The position numbers and the translations under genes were made by a program. The notes beneath the pieces are model-generated. The model was not told the DNA's origin and ran no database searches. It worked only from the letters and a program-made list of their open reading frames with translations. Positions 1 through 6,096 of a DNA stretch of 6,880 bases are shown here, in pieces. Origin of the DNA: an uncultured Anaerolineales bacterium (GTDB taxonomy: Bacteria; Chloroflexota; Anaerolineae; Anaerolineales; Villigracilaceae); assembly GCA_937928015.1 (NCBI GenBank), contig CALFXA010000176.1:1-6880 (forward strand). The letters are read 5' to 3'. The first letter of the stretch is position 1, and each line of letters opens with the position of its first letter.

Positions 1-1
1 G

Positions 2-826
2 AACGCGTATTACATCCTGGTCGGGTTGATCCTCTCGAACGGATTGTTCCTGGCGGCGATGGCGCTGCTGTATCGGCTGATTCTCGTGGACCTGGGCTTC
101 AGCGAGTCCACCGCCCAGCGGACCCTCGGCCTGCTCTTCGTCTTCCCGTCCGCGTTCTTCTTTGCGAGTTTCTACACGGAAAGCCTGTTCCTTTTCTTGG
201 CCGTGTTGGGATTTACCTTTGCCATGCGCGGAAACTGGCTGGGTGCGGGGGTGGTGGCGGCCCTGGGCGTGCTGACCCGCTCCCAGGGCGCGGCACTGGT
301 GGTCGGTTTGGGGTGGCTGTACATGGAGCAGCGCAAATGGGACTGGCGTCAGGTCCGCCCGTCGGCGGGGTGGTTCGCGCTGGCGCCGCTAGCCTTGTTG
401 GCCCATTTCTACTCTCTGTATCTCAAGTCGGGACATCCGCTGGCGATGTTCGAGGCCATGTCCGCCTGGGGACGCAACAGCGCCGACAACGCCCTTGATC
501 CCTTCCGCAATCTGTACGCCCCGCACCTGGACGTGTTCAAGATCGATCTGTTGATCTTCCTGATCTTTTTCCTGTGCAGTTTATACCTGTTATGGAAGTG
601 GCCGTACAAGGCCTATGGCATCGTGGCCCTGCTGATGTGCATCCTGCCTGTGTACACGGGGCTGCTGGTTTCGGTCTCGCGTTATATGGTCATCATTTTC
701 CCAGTCTTCATCCTGCTGGGGGAGAAGTTGGAGAACCGCCATGCATATGACGCCCTGCGGGCGGTCTTCTTCGCCTTGCAGATTGTCTACTTTGCGGGCT
801 GGGTGAACTACTACTGGATCGCCTGA
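2..826 (+). CDS. PIG-V-like mannosyltransferase (GT-C type), 5' truncated by window edge
   Basis: The last 274 residues of a multi-pass membrane protein; the frame is open through the window's first base, so the true start is upstream. The TTG at 26 is only an internal codon. The stretch at about 170-205, an FPSAFFF...FYTESLF segment followed by another hydrophobic helix and LTRSQG, resembles the conserved region of PIG-V-type mannosyltransferases. Those enzymes move mannose from a polyprenyl-phosphate donor on the outer face of the membrane. About six or seven hydrophobic segments can be seen (for example over 541-600 and 655-720). The N-terminal loop that normally carries the catalytic acidic residue is outside the window, so activity cannot be judged. 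In Chloroflexota such proteins would plausibly glycosylate lipids or surface proteins; this is inference. The stop (TGA 824-826) overlaps the next start. Another GT-C family, such as GT39/GT83-like, is possible. Confidence 0.7.
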   Translation, partial: NAYYILVGLILSNGLFLAAMALLYRLILVDLGFSESTAQRTLGLLFVFPSAFFFASFYTESLFLFLAVLGFTFAMRGNWLGAGVVAALGVLTRSQGAALVVGLGWLYMEQRKWDWRQVRPSAGWFALAPLALLAHFYSLYLKSGHPLAMFEAMSAWGRNSADNALDPFRNLYAPHLDVFKIDLLIFLIFFLCSLYLLWKWPYKAYGIVALLMCILPVYTGLLVSVSRYMVIIFPVFILLGEKLENRHAYDALRAVFFALQIVYFAGWVNYYWIA

Positions 827-1170
827 TGGAATCACCCCGACCTTCGTTCAATACGCGGGCTGTACTGAGCCTGCTCTTCGCCGTGCTGACGGTGTTATCC
901 TTTTGCGTCGGGGTGGCGCCGATTCCCCTCACGTCGCTGATCTGTTATCCCGCCGCGCTCCTGTTGGGCGGGATCGCCCTGTGGACGGGATGGTCATCCC
1001 TGCGGGAGGTGCGCCAGAACGGCGGGCGCGGACGCCGCCTGGCGCTGGTCGGCATGTGGACGGGCGGCCTGACCCTGCTGGCCGTCCTGTGCTTCTCCGC
1101 CGTTGCCATCGTCCTGGCCCCGACCGTCTTCGACCTGCTGCATCAGGCGTGGATCCAGCTTCAGCCCTGA
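826..1170 (+). CDS. Small DUF4190-like membrane protein
   Basis: A 114-residue protein with three predicted membrane segments at about residues 12-32, 36-57 and 72-98. A short cytoplasmic-type linker, REVRQNGGRGRRLALVG (about 60-76), sits before the last segment. The pattern of two helices, a basic Gly/Arg-rich loop, and a further helix starting 'lAlvGm..G' is the signature of the DUF4190 family, whose function is unknown. The start ATG at 826-828 overlaps the upstream TGA by one base and has no recognisable Shine-Dalgarno sequence. Translation is therefore probably coupled to the mannosyltransferase, and the two form one operon. DUF4190 proteins are small and variable, so the family call rests on pattern only. 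No catalytic residues are visible. No clear intrinsic terminator follows the gene before the tRNA. Confidence 0.65.
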   Translation: MESPRPSFNTRAVLSLLFAVLTVLSFCVGVAPIPLTSLICYPAALLLGGIALWTGWSSLREVRQNGGRGRRLALVGMWTGGLTLLAVLCFSAVAIVLAPTVFDLLHQAWIQLQP

Positions 1171-1205
1171 CCCAGTCCCTTTCTCAGCCGCACCTTATCT
1201 CTTCC

Positions 1206-1234
1206 TTGCGTATCCACCCTGCATCGGGTATCCT
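1206..1234 (+). promoter_or_regulatory. Candidate sigma-70-type promoter for tRNA-Sec
   Basis: A TTGCGT hexamer (1206-1211) lies 17 bases from TATCCT (1229-1234). The tRNA's first base (1242) is 7 bases past the -10 box, which would allow transcription to start at or just before the mature 5' end. The matches to consensus are moderate (3/6 and 4/6), so this is positional inference. The rest of the 71-base gap from 1171 shows nothing else recognisable. Confidence 0.3.
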
Positions 1235-1241
1235 TGACCGC

Positions 1242-1335
1242 GGGAGTGGTTAGGTCCCGGTGGGTCTCCTGGTCTTCAAAACCTGTGGCGGGTCGCGTTG
1301 CGGGCCGCGGTGGGTTCGACTCCCATCCACTCCCG
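1242..1335 (+). tRNA. selC: tRNA-Sec (selenocysteine), anticodon TCA
   Basis: A 94-nt tRNA folded by hand. The acceptor stem is 8 bp (1242-1249 with 1327-1334) and fully paired. The linker is TT. The D stem is 6 bp (1252-1257 with 1262-1267, two G-U pairs) with a tiny CGGT loop. The anticodon arm is 1269-1285 with loop CTTCAAA and anticodon TCA at 1276-1278. The long variable arm (1288-1308) has nine stacked positions with one G-G mismatch and a GTT loop. The T arm is 1310-1326 with loop TTCGACT, and the discriminator is G1335. The 8-bp acceptor, 6-bp D stem with 4-base loop, long extra arm and UGA-reading anticodon are diagnostic of bacterial tRNA-Sec. It is charged with serine and converted to selenocysteine by SelA, then carried to UGA codons by SelB. 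CCA is not encoded (CCT follows at 1336-1338). There is a U-U mismatch in the anticodon stem (1270/1284). No selA, selB, selD or in-frame-TGA gene is in the window. Confidence 0.95.
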
Positions 1336-1348
1336 CCTACTGCCCAAA

Positions 1349-1380
1349 GGTGGACGATGGTTCCAATCCCATTGTCCACC
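1349..1380 (+). terminator. 12-bp hairpin after tRNA-Sec, likely terminator; T-arm-like sequence
   Basis: Bases 1349-1360 pair with 1369-1380 over all 12 positions (one G-U) around an 8-base loop, TTCCAATC. A moderately T-rich tail (CTGTCTGTTTAT) follows. It lies 13 bases past the tRNA's discriminator base and 22 bases before the protease start, so termination or processing of the tRNA transcript is the simplest role. The T tract is interrupted, so it is not a classic strong intrinsic terminator. Bases 1359-1372 match the tRNA's own T arm (1313-1326) at 12 of 14 positions, so a degenerate copy of the tRNA 3' end is an alternative reading. Confidence 0.5.
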
Positions 1381-1402
1381 CTGTCTGTTTATAAGGTGCT
1401 TC

Positions 1403-2662
1403 ATGAATTTCCCCGAAACTGAAATCCTGACTTCCCTCGTCGCGCCCATTTTCCGCATCGACGACGTCACCGCGGGCGATCCGCGCCAGTACATCGTCCG
1501 TTATCGCGGAGAACTCCTCGTGGATGATTCCGCCCGGGCCTACGACCAACTGTCGGCGGCGCTGGAGCCGTATGGCATTACGCCGCTCTTCCGCGTCGAG
1601 GACGGTCGCCACGTCATCCTACTCATCCCGCGTCCCGCCGACCCGAAGCCCGCTAATATCAACATCAATATCGTCCTGTTCATCCTGACCGTCTTCAGCG
1701 TGATGTTGGCGGGCGCCCAGCCCGACGGCCCAATGCCGAACGACATGTTGGGACAGGTGATGATGTTGGTCCGCAACATTTTCTCAGGCTGGCCTTTTGC
1801 GCTCAGCCTGCTGGGAATTTTGCTGGCGCATGAGTTTGGTCATTACCTGGTCAGCCGCTATCACAAGACGGCCGCCACACTGCCATATTTCATCCCGTTG
1901 CCGTTCAGCCCGTTGGGGACGATGGGCGCGGCCATCCTGATGCAGGGCACGCCCAGGAATAAGCGCGTGCTGTTCGACATCGGCGTGGCGGGGCCACTGG
2001 CGGGGCTGATCGTCGCCATTCCCGTCCTCTGGCTGGGACTGTCCCTTTCGCATACCGACATCATCCAGGACACGGTCTATCCTGCCCTGCAGCCGAAGGA
2101 GCAGGCCGTTTGCGCCGACCCCGCGTTCAACGCCGACGGCAGTTACACCTGCGCGGGGGATGGGTTCATCGAGGGCAATTCCCTGCTCTACCTCGGCATG
2201 AAATATTTGCGCTTTGGCAGCCTCCTGCCTGCGCCCGTGGATTATGGCGGTCAGTCCCCGCTCCTGTATTGGCTGCGCTACTTCTTCACGGGCGGCCCCA
2301 CGCCCTTCGGCGGCACGGACGTGATGATCGACCCCGTGGCCTTCGCGGGTTGGGCGGGACTGCTGGTCACCGCGCTCAACCTGCTGCCTGCCGGCACGCT
2401 CGATGGCGGTCACGTGGTCTTTGCCCTGTTCGGCAAGAAGGCGCGCTACGCCTTCCCCGTCATCCTGGTGCTGCTGGGCGTGCTCGGTTTCTTCTGGATG
2501 GGGTGGTGGCTGTGGGCCGCCATCCTGCTCTGGCTGGGACGTGTCCAGGCCCAACTGCTCGACGAGATCACCCCGCTCGACACGCCGCGCCGCGTCCTGG
2601 CCGTGGTGGTCCTCATCCTCTTCGTGCTGGTCTTCACCCCTGTTCCTTTTGCGACTTTCTAA
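1403..2662 (+). CDS. Site-2 protease, peptidase M50 family, EGY-like
   Basis: A 419-residue intramembrane zinc metalloprotease. The zinc-binding motif HEFGH is at residues 143-147. The second motif, NLLPAGTLDGGH, is at 326-337 and supplies the third ligand, Asp334. This is the pair of motifs expected for the S2P family, which cuts transmembrane segments of substrates inside the bilayer. Residues 1-82 form a soluble domain (RYRGELLVDDSARAY...) like that of cyanobacterial and plant EGY-type S2Ps, and the first helix (about 88-107, ending in LAGA) also fits that subgroup. A loop at about 220-300 holds two cysteines (237, 250) and probably faces outward. The ATG at 1403 is chosen because AAGGTG (1393-1398) precedes it and the frame further upstream runs through the tRNA. 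The solute-binding lipoprotein begins 4 bases after the stop. The substrate is unknown. Confidence 0.9.
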   Translation: MNFPETEILTSLVAPIFRIDDVTAGDPRQYIVRYRGELLVDDSARAYDQLSAALEPYGITPLFRVEDGRHVILLIPRPADPKPANININIVLFILTVFSVMLAGAQPDGPMPNDMLGQVMMLVRNIFSGWPFALSLLGILLAHEFGHYLVSRYHKTAATLPYFIPLPFSPLGTMGAAILMQGTPRNKRVLFDIGVAGPLAGLIVAIPVLWLGLSLSHTDIIQDTVYPALQPKEQAVCADPAFNADGSYTCAGDGFIEGNSLLYLGMKYLRFGSLLPAPVDYGGQSPLLYWLRYFFTGGPTPFGGTDVMIDPVAFAGWAGLLVTALNLLPAGTLDGGHVVFALFGKKARYAFPVILVLLGVLGFFWMGWWLWAAILLWLGRVQAQLLDEITPLDTPRRVLAVVVLILFVLVFTPVPFATF

Positions 2663-2666
2663 CTCA

Positions 2667-4034
2667 ATGAAGCTGACCCTGCGCCTCCCCCTCCTGCTGG
2701 CTCTGTTGCTGACGGCCTGCTCGTCCGCCGCGCCTGTCACGCCCACCTCGACCCCCAAACCCGTCAAGGCCGTTCCGACTCTCACCCCCACGCCCGCGGG
2801 CCTGCAAATTCCCGACGATGCCCTGCGCGGGCTGACCGTGCGCGTGGCGCATCCCTGGTTCGGCTCGGACGCGAGCCTGTTCGAGTCGCAGGTGGACGAG
2901 TTCAACCGCGCCAACCCATTGGGCATCCAGGTGGTGGCGGTGGGCAACATGAACTATAGTGAGTTGTTCGAGAACGTCAGCGCTGCGCTTCCCACCTCCG
3001 AGAGTCCCAGCCTGGCGATTGCCCTGCCTGAACATGCCCGCCTGTGGGATGCCGATGGGTTCGTGGCTGACCTGACGCCCTATCTCACCGATCCAAACTA
3101 CGGGTGGAGCGAGTCCGAGATGGTGGATTTCCCGTCTGTGTTTTGGACGCAGGATGCGGAGGGCGACCGCCGCCTGGCGCTGCCCTATCAACGTTCGGCC
3201 CGCTTCCTGCTCTGGAACCAGACCTGGGCGGCCGAATTGGGCTTCGACGCCCCCCCGTCCACCCCCGATGACTTCCGCCAGCAGGCCTGCCGCGCCCGCC
3301 AATCCCTCACCGCCGACGCCATTCCCGAGAACGACTCCCTCGGCGGCTGGCTGGTTGACACCGATGCGATGACCGCGCTCTCGTGGATGCAGGCCTTCGG
3401 CGGCGGTGTGCTGGAAGGCAACGACTATCGCTTCATGACGCCTGCCAACGTCAGCGCCTTCACCTTTGCGCGTAAACTCCAAGAGGATGGCTGTGCCTGG
3501 ATGCCCGCTGCCGACACTGATCCGCTGGCCGCCTTTGCCGCGCGCAACGCTTTGTTCATCACCGCCGACCTGTCGCAGTTCTCCGCCGTTACGCGTGCCT
3601 TCGGCACGGCGGGTAACACGGACACCTGGCGTGCGCTGGCCTTCCCGGGCGAGAAGCCCGTGCTGCCCATCTACGGCTCCTCGCTGGTCATGTTCAAGTC
3701 CACGCAGGAGAATCAACTGGCGACCTGGCTATTCATGGACTGGCTGCTCTCGCCCGAGAACGATGCCCGCTCCGCGCAGACGACGGGCCTCTTCCCGTTG
3801 CGCGCTTCGAGCATGAGTTGGCTGGCCGATTACCAGGCCAGCCATCCGCAGTGGGTCCAGGCCGTGGAGTTGATCCCCGATGGCGGACTCCAGCCGCAGT
3901 TAGGTTCGTGGCGGATGGTGCGCGTCATGCTCGGTGACGGATTCGCGCAGATGTTCCGCATCGGCCTGCCCAGCGATGAAGTGGCCAAATTCCTCGTGCA
4001 AATGGAGTCCACTTCGCGGGATTTGAGCAAGTGA
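2667..4034 (+). CDS. Extracellular solute-binding lipoprotein (family 1, ABC sugar-binding type)
   Basis: A 455-residue exported protein. The signal peptide ends in a lipobox, LTAC (residues 15-18), so Cys18 should be lipidated and the protein anchored on the outer face of the membrane. A Thr/Pro-rich linker (about 19-45) leads to the globular part. There, VRVAHPWFGSDASLFESQVDEF resembles the start of the first lobe of family 1 solute-binding proteins. Further family-like parts are the stretch around 3610-3700 (LAFPGEKPVLPIYGSSLVMF) and the helix ATWLFMDWLLSPE near 3720-3760. Many Trp, Tyr and Phe residues suit a carbohydrate-type ligand, but the ligand cannot be named. The start at 2667 gives the signal peptide; it has no strong Shine-Dalgarno sequence and lies 4 bases after the protease stop, suggesting translational coupling. 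No permease or ATPase gene is adjacent, which is unusual for this family and leaves open a sensing role. Confidence 0.85.
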   Translation: MKLTLRLPLLLALLLTACSSAAPVTPTSTPKPVKAVPTLTPTPAGLQIPDDALRGLTVRVAHPWFGSDASLFESQVDEFNRANPLGIQVVAVGNMNYSELFENVSAALPTSESPSLAIALPEHARLWDADGFVADLTPYLTDPNYGWSESEMVDFPSVFWTQDAEGDRRLALPYQRSARFLLWNQTWAAELGFDAPPSTPDDFRQQACRARQSLTADAIPENDSLGGWLVDTDAMTALSWMQAFGGGVLEGNDYRFMTPANVSAFTFARKLQEDGCAWMPAADTDPLAAFAARNALFITADLSQFSAVTRAFGTAGNTDTWRALAFPGEKPVLPIYGSSLVMFKSTQENQLATWLFMDWLLSPENDARSAQTTGLFPLRASSMSWLADYQASHPQWVQAVELIPDGGLQPQLGSWRMVRVMLGDGFAQMFRIGLPSDEVAKFLVQMESTSRDLSK

Positions 4035-4037
4035 GGT
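4031..4037 (+). promoter_or_regulatory. Shine-Dalgarno deciding the TTG start of the YibE/F gene
   Basis: GTGAGGT overlaps the stop codon of the lipoprotein gene and sits about 5 bases before the TTG at 4042. No ATG or GTG in this frame is better placed, and the TTG start gives an immediate Lys-Lys plus hydrophobic helix, so TTG is the likely start and the two genes are coupled. Confidence 0.6.
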
Positions 4038-4041
4038 CTTC

Positions 4042-5232
4042 TTGAAAAAGTCTGTTTTGTGGTTTGTAGTGGCCATGCTGGCGATTGTGATCGGCGTGGC
4101 CGTGTATCCTTATTTTGCGAACGTCAATCTTCCTGAATCGACTTTTTCCGCCTACGGCTCGGAGACTGTCCGCGCGCGCGTGACGCAGATCCTCGAAGAA
4201 GGCACCATCGACATCGGCAATGGGCAATCCCAGCCGTACCAGGTGGCGCGGGTGGAGATTCTGGAAGGGGAGTATCAGGGCATCCCGATGGAGATCGATT
4301 ACGGCAAGCGTCAGGTCCGCACCGATACCTATCGCCTTGCCGTGGACGACCGTGTGCTGGTCACCATCAGCAAGACGCCCGATAACGTCATCAACGCCTA
4401 TTTTGTGGACTACGAACGGTCCACGCCCTTGATCTGGCTGGCGGTCCTCTTTGCCGCTGCCATCCTGGTCATCAGCGGCTGGAAGGGACTGCGCGCTCTA
4501 TTGAGCATGGTCTTCAGCCTGCTGGTCATCATCGGTTACATCATTCCGCACATCCTGGCAGGGGAAGACCCGCTGACGGTCAGCATCATCGGTTCGGCCA
4601 TTCTGTTGGGCGTGACCCTGTACCTGACCTACGGTTGGAATCTGAAGTCGCACGCGGCTGTGTTCTCGATGGTGGTTGTGCTGCTGCTGACGGGCGGATT
4701 GTCCTTCCTGTTCGTGGTCATCACCCGCCTGAGCGGCATGGGCGACGAGAACGCCATGTTTCTGGTGCAGAGTATGCAGAATCCGCTCAACATGCGCGGA
4801 CTGCTGCTGGGCGGCATGATCATCGGCGCGTTGGGCGTGTTGGACGATCTGGTCACCACCCAGGCGGCGGCGGTCTTCGAGTTGCATCACGCCAACCCGA
4901 ACCTTGGCTTCCTGGGGCTGTACCGTTCCGCCATGCGCATCGGGCAGGACCATGTGGCAGCCACGGTCAACACGCTGGTGCTGGCCTACGCGGGCGCGTC
5001 CCTGCCGATGTTGTTGATGTTCTCGATGGCGCGCGGAAATTACGCCTACCTGGTCAATTTTGCCGTGGTGGCCGAGGAGGTCGTCCGCACGCTGGTAGGC
5101 TCGCTGGGGCTGATTGCGGCGGTGCCGCTCACGACGGCGGTTGCCATCGGATTCGCCCTCTACGCCGACCGGCTCGGGGCGTTGAGGCAGGTTCTCGGTC
5201 CAGAAGGGGCGGAGGGTGGTCATCACCATTAG
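4042..5232 (+). CDS. YibE/F family multi-pass membrane protein
   Basis: A 396-residue protein. An N-terminal helix (about 4-24) is followed by a soluble, beta-rich region (about 30-128) that probably lies outside the membrane, then by seven or eight hydrophobic segments from about 132 to 385. The C-terminal half carries the conserved core of YibE/F proteins: GALGVLDDLVTTQAA (Asp268-Asp269), an ELHHANP stretch, then IGQDHVAATVNTLVLAYAGA (Asp303-His304). These paired acidic and His residues near the membrane suggest metal or ion handling, but the family has no settled function. The protein ends in a GGHHH tail. The start is TTG, supported by GTGAGGT 5 bases upstream and a gap of only 7 bases from the lipoprotein gene, so it is the third gene of an operon with the protease and lipoprotein. 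Confidence 0.88.
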   Translation: MKKSVLWFVVAMLAIVIGVAVYPYFANVNLPESTFSAYGSETVRARVTQILEEGTIDIGNGQSQPYQVARVEILEGEYQGIPMEIDYGKRQVRTDTYRLAVDDRVLVTISKTPDNVINAYFVDYERSTPLIWLAVLFAAAILVISGWKGLRALLSMVFSLLVIIGYIIPHILAGEDPLTVSIIGSAILLGVTLYLTYGWNLKSHAAVFSMVVVLLLTGGLSFLFVVITRLSGMGDENAMFLVQSMQNPLNMRGLLLGGMIIGALGVLDDLVTTQAAAVFELHHANPNLGFLGLYRSAMRIGQDHVAATVNTLVLAYAGASLPMLLMFSMARGNYAYLVNFAVVAEEVVRTLVGSLGLIAAVPLTTAVAIGFALYADRLGALRQVLGPEGAEGGHHH

Positions 5233-5296
5233 CTCGTAATCACTCGTTGGAATGTCGCATAGCCAAATTGAAGATATAAATTCACCGCATGTTTTT

Positions 5297-5358
5297 ATCG
5301 CCGAGGCATGGAAGACGCAGAGAAAGATTTCAAAACTCTGTCTCTTTGCCTCGGCGAT
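5297..5358. repeat. 62-nt compound inverted repeat (two stacked stems)
   Basis: The outer arms 5297-5308 and 5347-5358 (ATCGCCGAGGCA and its exact complement) pair over 12 bp. After a 3-base bulge (TGG, 5309-5311), the inner arms 5312-5322 and 5336-5346 pair over 11 positions with one C-C mismatch and one G-U. The loop is 13 A-rich bases (5323-5335). It lies 65 bases after the YibE/F stop in a 261-base gap and could end transcription in either direction, though no clean T tract follows. The GAGGCA...GACGCAGAG wording, with TTCACCGC just before it, recalls dispersed hairpin repeats I believe are common in environmental bacterial genomes; only one copy is here, so this is not verified. Confidence 0.7.
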
Positions 5359-5362
5359 TGTT

Positions 5363-5391
5363 TTGCATTTCGAACGCCTTTGGGGTACATT
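5363..5391 (+). promoter_or_regulatory. Weak promoter candidate upstream of the sigma factor gene
   Basis: TTGCAT (5363-5368) and TACATT (5386-5391) are separated by 17 bases, matching consensus at 3/6 and 4/6. This is the best-spaced sigma-70-like pair I found between the inverted repeat and the sigma gene. A competing -10-like TATAGT is at 5463-5468, with GCAACC (5440-5445) 17 bases before it; that AAC-bearing element would suit an ECF-type -35 and self-activation. Neither is strong. Confidence 0.2.
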
Positions 5392-5482
5392 AATCTTGTC
5401 TGTTGCCAGAAAACCTGGCAAATTTCCCTTCCCAACCCTGCAACCATCCCTGATTCCCTGCGTATAGTTTGATAGAAAGTAC

Positions 5483-5488
5483 AAGGAG
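5483..5488 (+). promoter_or_regulatory. Shine-Dalgarno deciding the GTG start of the sigma gene
   Basis: AAGGAG lies 5 bases before the GTG at 5494, a near-ideal site. The first in-frame ATG (5506-5508, residue 5) is 17 bases from the site and less well placed, so GTG is preferred. Confidence 0.7.
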
Positions 5489-5493
5489 CGCAC

Positions 5494-6096
5494 GTGAACG
5501 ACGAAATGTCCTGGGTGCTCCAGGCGCAGCAAGGCAGCGATGAAGCCTTTACTTACATAGTCGAAACGTATCAGACGCCCGTCTACAATCTGTGCTATCG
5601 CATGTTGGGCGAGCCTGAAGCCGCGGAAGACGCCGCGCAGGAGACCTTCCTGCGCGTCTATCAACACATCCAGCGCTACGACCAGAAACGGCCGTTTGCC
5701 ACCTGGTTGTTATCCATCGCTGCGCATTACTGCATCGACCGTTTACGCCGCCGCAAGCTGGCGATCTTTTCCATTGACGAAGCCGACGAGGGCGAAGCGG
5801 GCTACGAACTGCCCGACCCCGCCGCCGTCACCCCCGAATCCGCCTCACTCCGCAAGGAGGAGCGCGAACAGATTCAGGGTCTGCTTCACCACCTAGACGC
5901 CACCGACCGGGCTGCCATCGTCATGCGTTACTGGCATGAACTTTCGGAGGCCGAGATCGCCGAAGCGCTCCATCTTACTGTCAGCGCGGTCAAGAGCCGC
6001 CTGCACCGTGCCCGCCGCGAACTCGCCGGCCTGTGGCAGGGACAGGCTCCCAAGACCCGCTCGCAAAGGAGACCCCATGAATCACCAGCCTTTTGA
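5494..6096 (+). CDS. ECF-type RNA polymerase sigma factor (sigma-70 family)
   Basis: A 200-residue sigma factor with only regions 2 and 4. Region 2 covers about residues 16-88 (YNLCYRMLG, then AEDAAQETFLRVYQ, then PFATWLLSIAAHYCIDRLRRRK), which binds core polymerase and the -10 element. An acidic, low-similarity linker (about 92-120, DEADEGEAGYELPDP) follows. Region 4 is at about 128-180, with the helix-turn-helix LSEAEIAEALHLTVSAVKSRLHRAR (split here for reference at 150-174), which reads the -35 element. The length and lack of region 3 are normal for ECF factors. A Lys/Arg-rich tail (about 184-194) extends past region 4 and is partly translated from sequence shared with the next gene. Translation starts at GTG behind AAGGAG. 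The overlapping anti-sigma gene is the expected partner and would hold it inactive at the membrane. Confidence 0.93.
   Translation: MNDEMSWVLQAQQGSDEAFTYIVETYQTPVYNLCYRMLGEPEAAEDAAQETFLRVYQHIQRYDQKRPFATWLLSIAAHYCIDRLRRRKLAIFSIDEADEGEAGYELPDPAAVTPESASLRKEEREQIQGLLHHLDATDRAAIVMRYWHELSEAEIAEALHLTVSAVKSRLHRARRELAGLWQGQAPKTRSQRRPHESPAF

Noticed and set aside
26..28. TTG as the start of the first gene
   Set aside because: The frame stays open to the window edge and the protein lacks the N-terminal part expected for a mannosyltransferase, so this is an internal codon.
1242..1335. tRNA-Ser or tRNA-Leu as an alternative for the long-variable-arm tRNA
   Set aside because: The anticodon TCA does not read Ser or Leu codons, and the 8-bp acceptor and 6-bp D stem do not fit those tRNAs.
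1161..1494. Several short frames on both strands across the tRNA region
   Set aside because: They overlap the tRNA-Sec and its hairpin; structured RNA sequence explains the lack of stops.
1784..2950. 388-codon open frame on the - strand
   Set aside because: It lies antisense to the S2P and the start of the lipoprotein gene, both with clear family motifs. Its product is Arg/Gln/Gly-rich low-complexity text typical of antisense frames in GC-rich genes.
2664..3716. 350-codon open frame on the - strand
   Set aside because: It is antisense to the lipoprotein gene, with no recognisable domain and a biased Gly/Arg/Gln composition.
5275..5280. TATAAA as a -10 box
   Set aside because: It is a good hexamer, but no -35-like element sits 16-18 bases upstream (TTGGAA at 5247-5252 is 22 bases away), and the inverted repeat would follow directly.
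5252..5467. 71-codon frame in the intergenic gap on the + strand
   Set aside because: It runs straight through the 62-nt inverted repeat, has no Shine-Dalgarno sequence at its ATG and no family resemblance.
4498..5667. 389-codon open frame on the - strand
   Set aside because: It is antisense to the YibE/F core, the inverted repeat and the start of the sigma gene. Much of it is a His/Gln/Arg-rich string, and no motif was seen.
1168..6096. Possible selenoprotein by reading through a TGA stop (genes ending at 826, 1170, 4034 and 6096)
   Set aside because: With a tRNA-Sec present I read past each TGA. None continues into a conserved domain, and the families already have their full expected C-termini at the stop.
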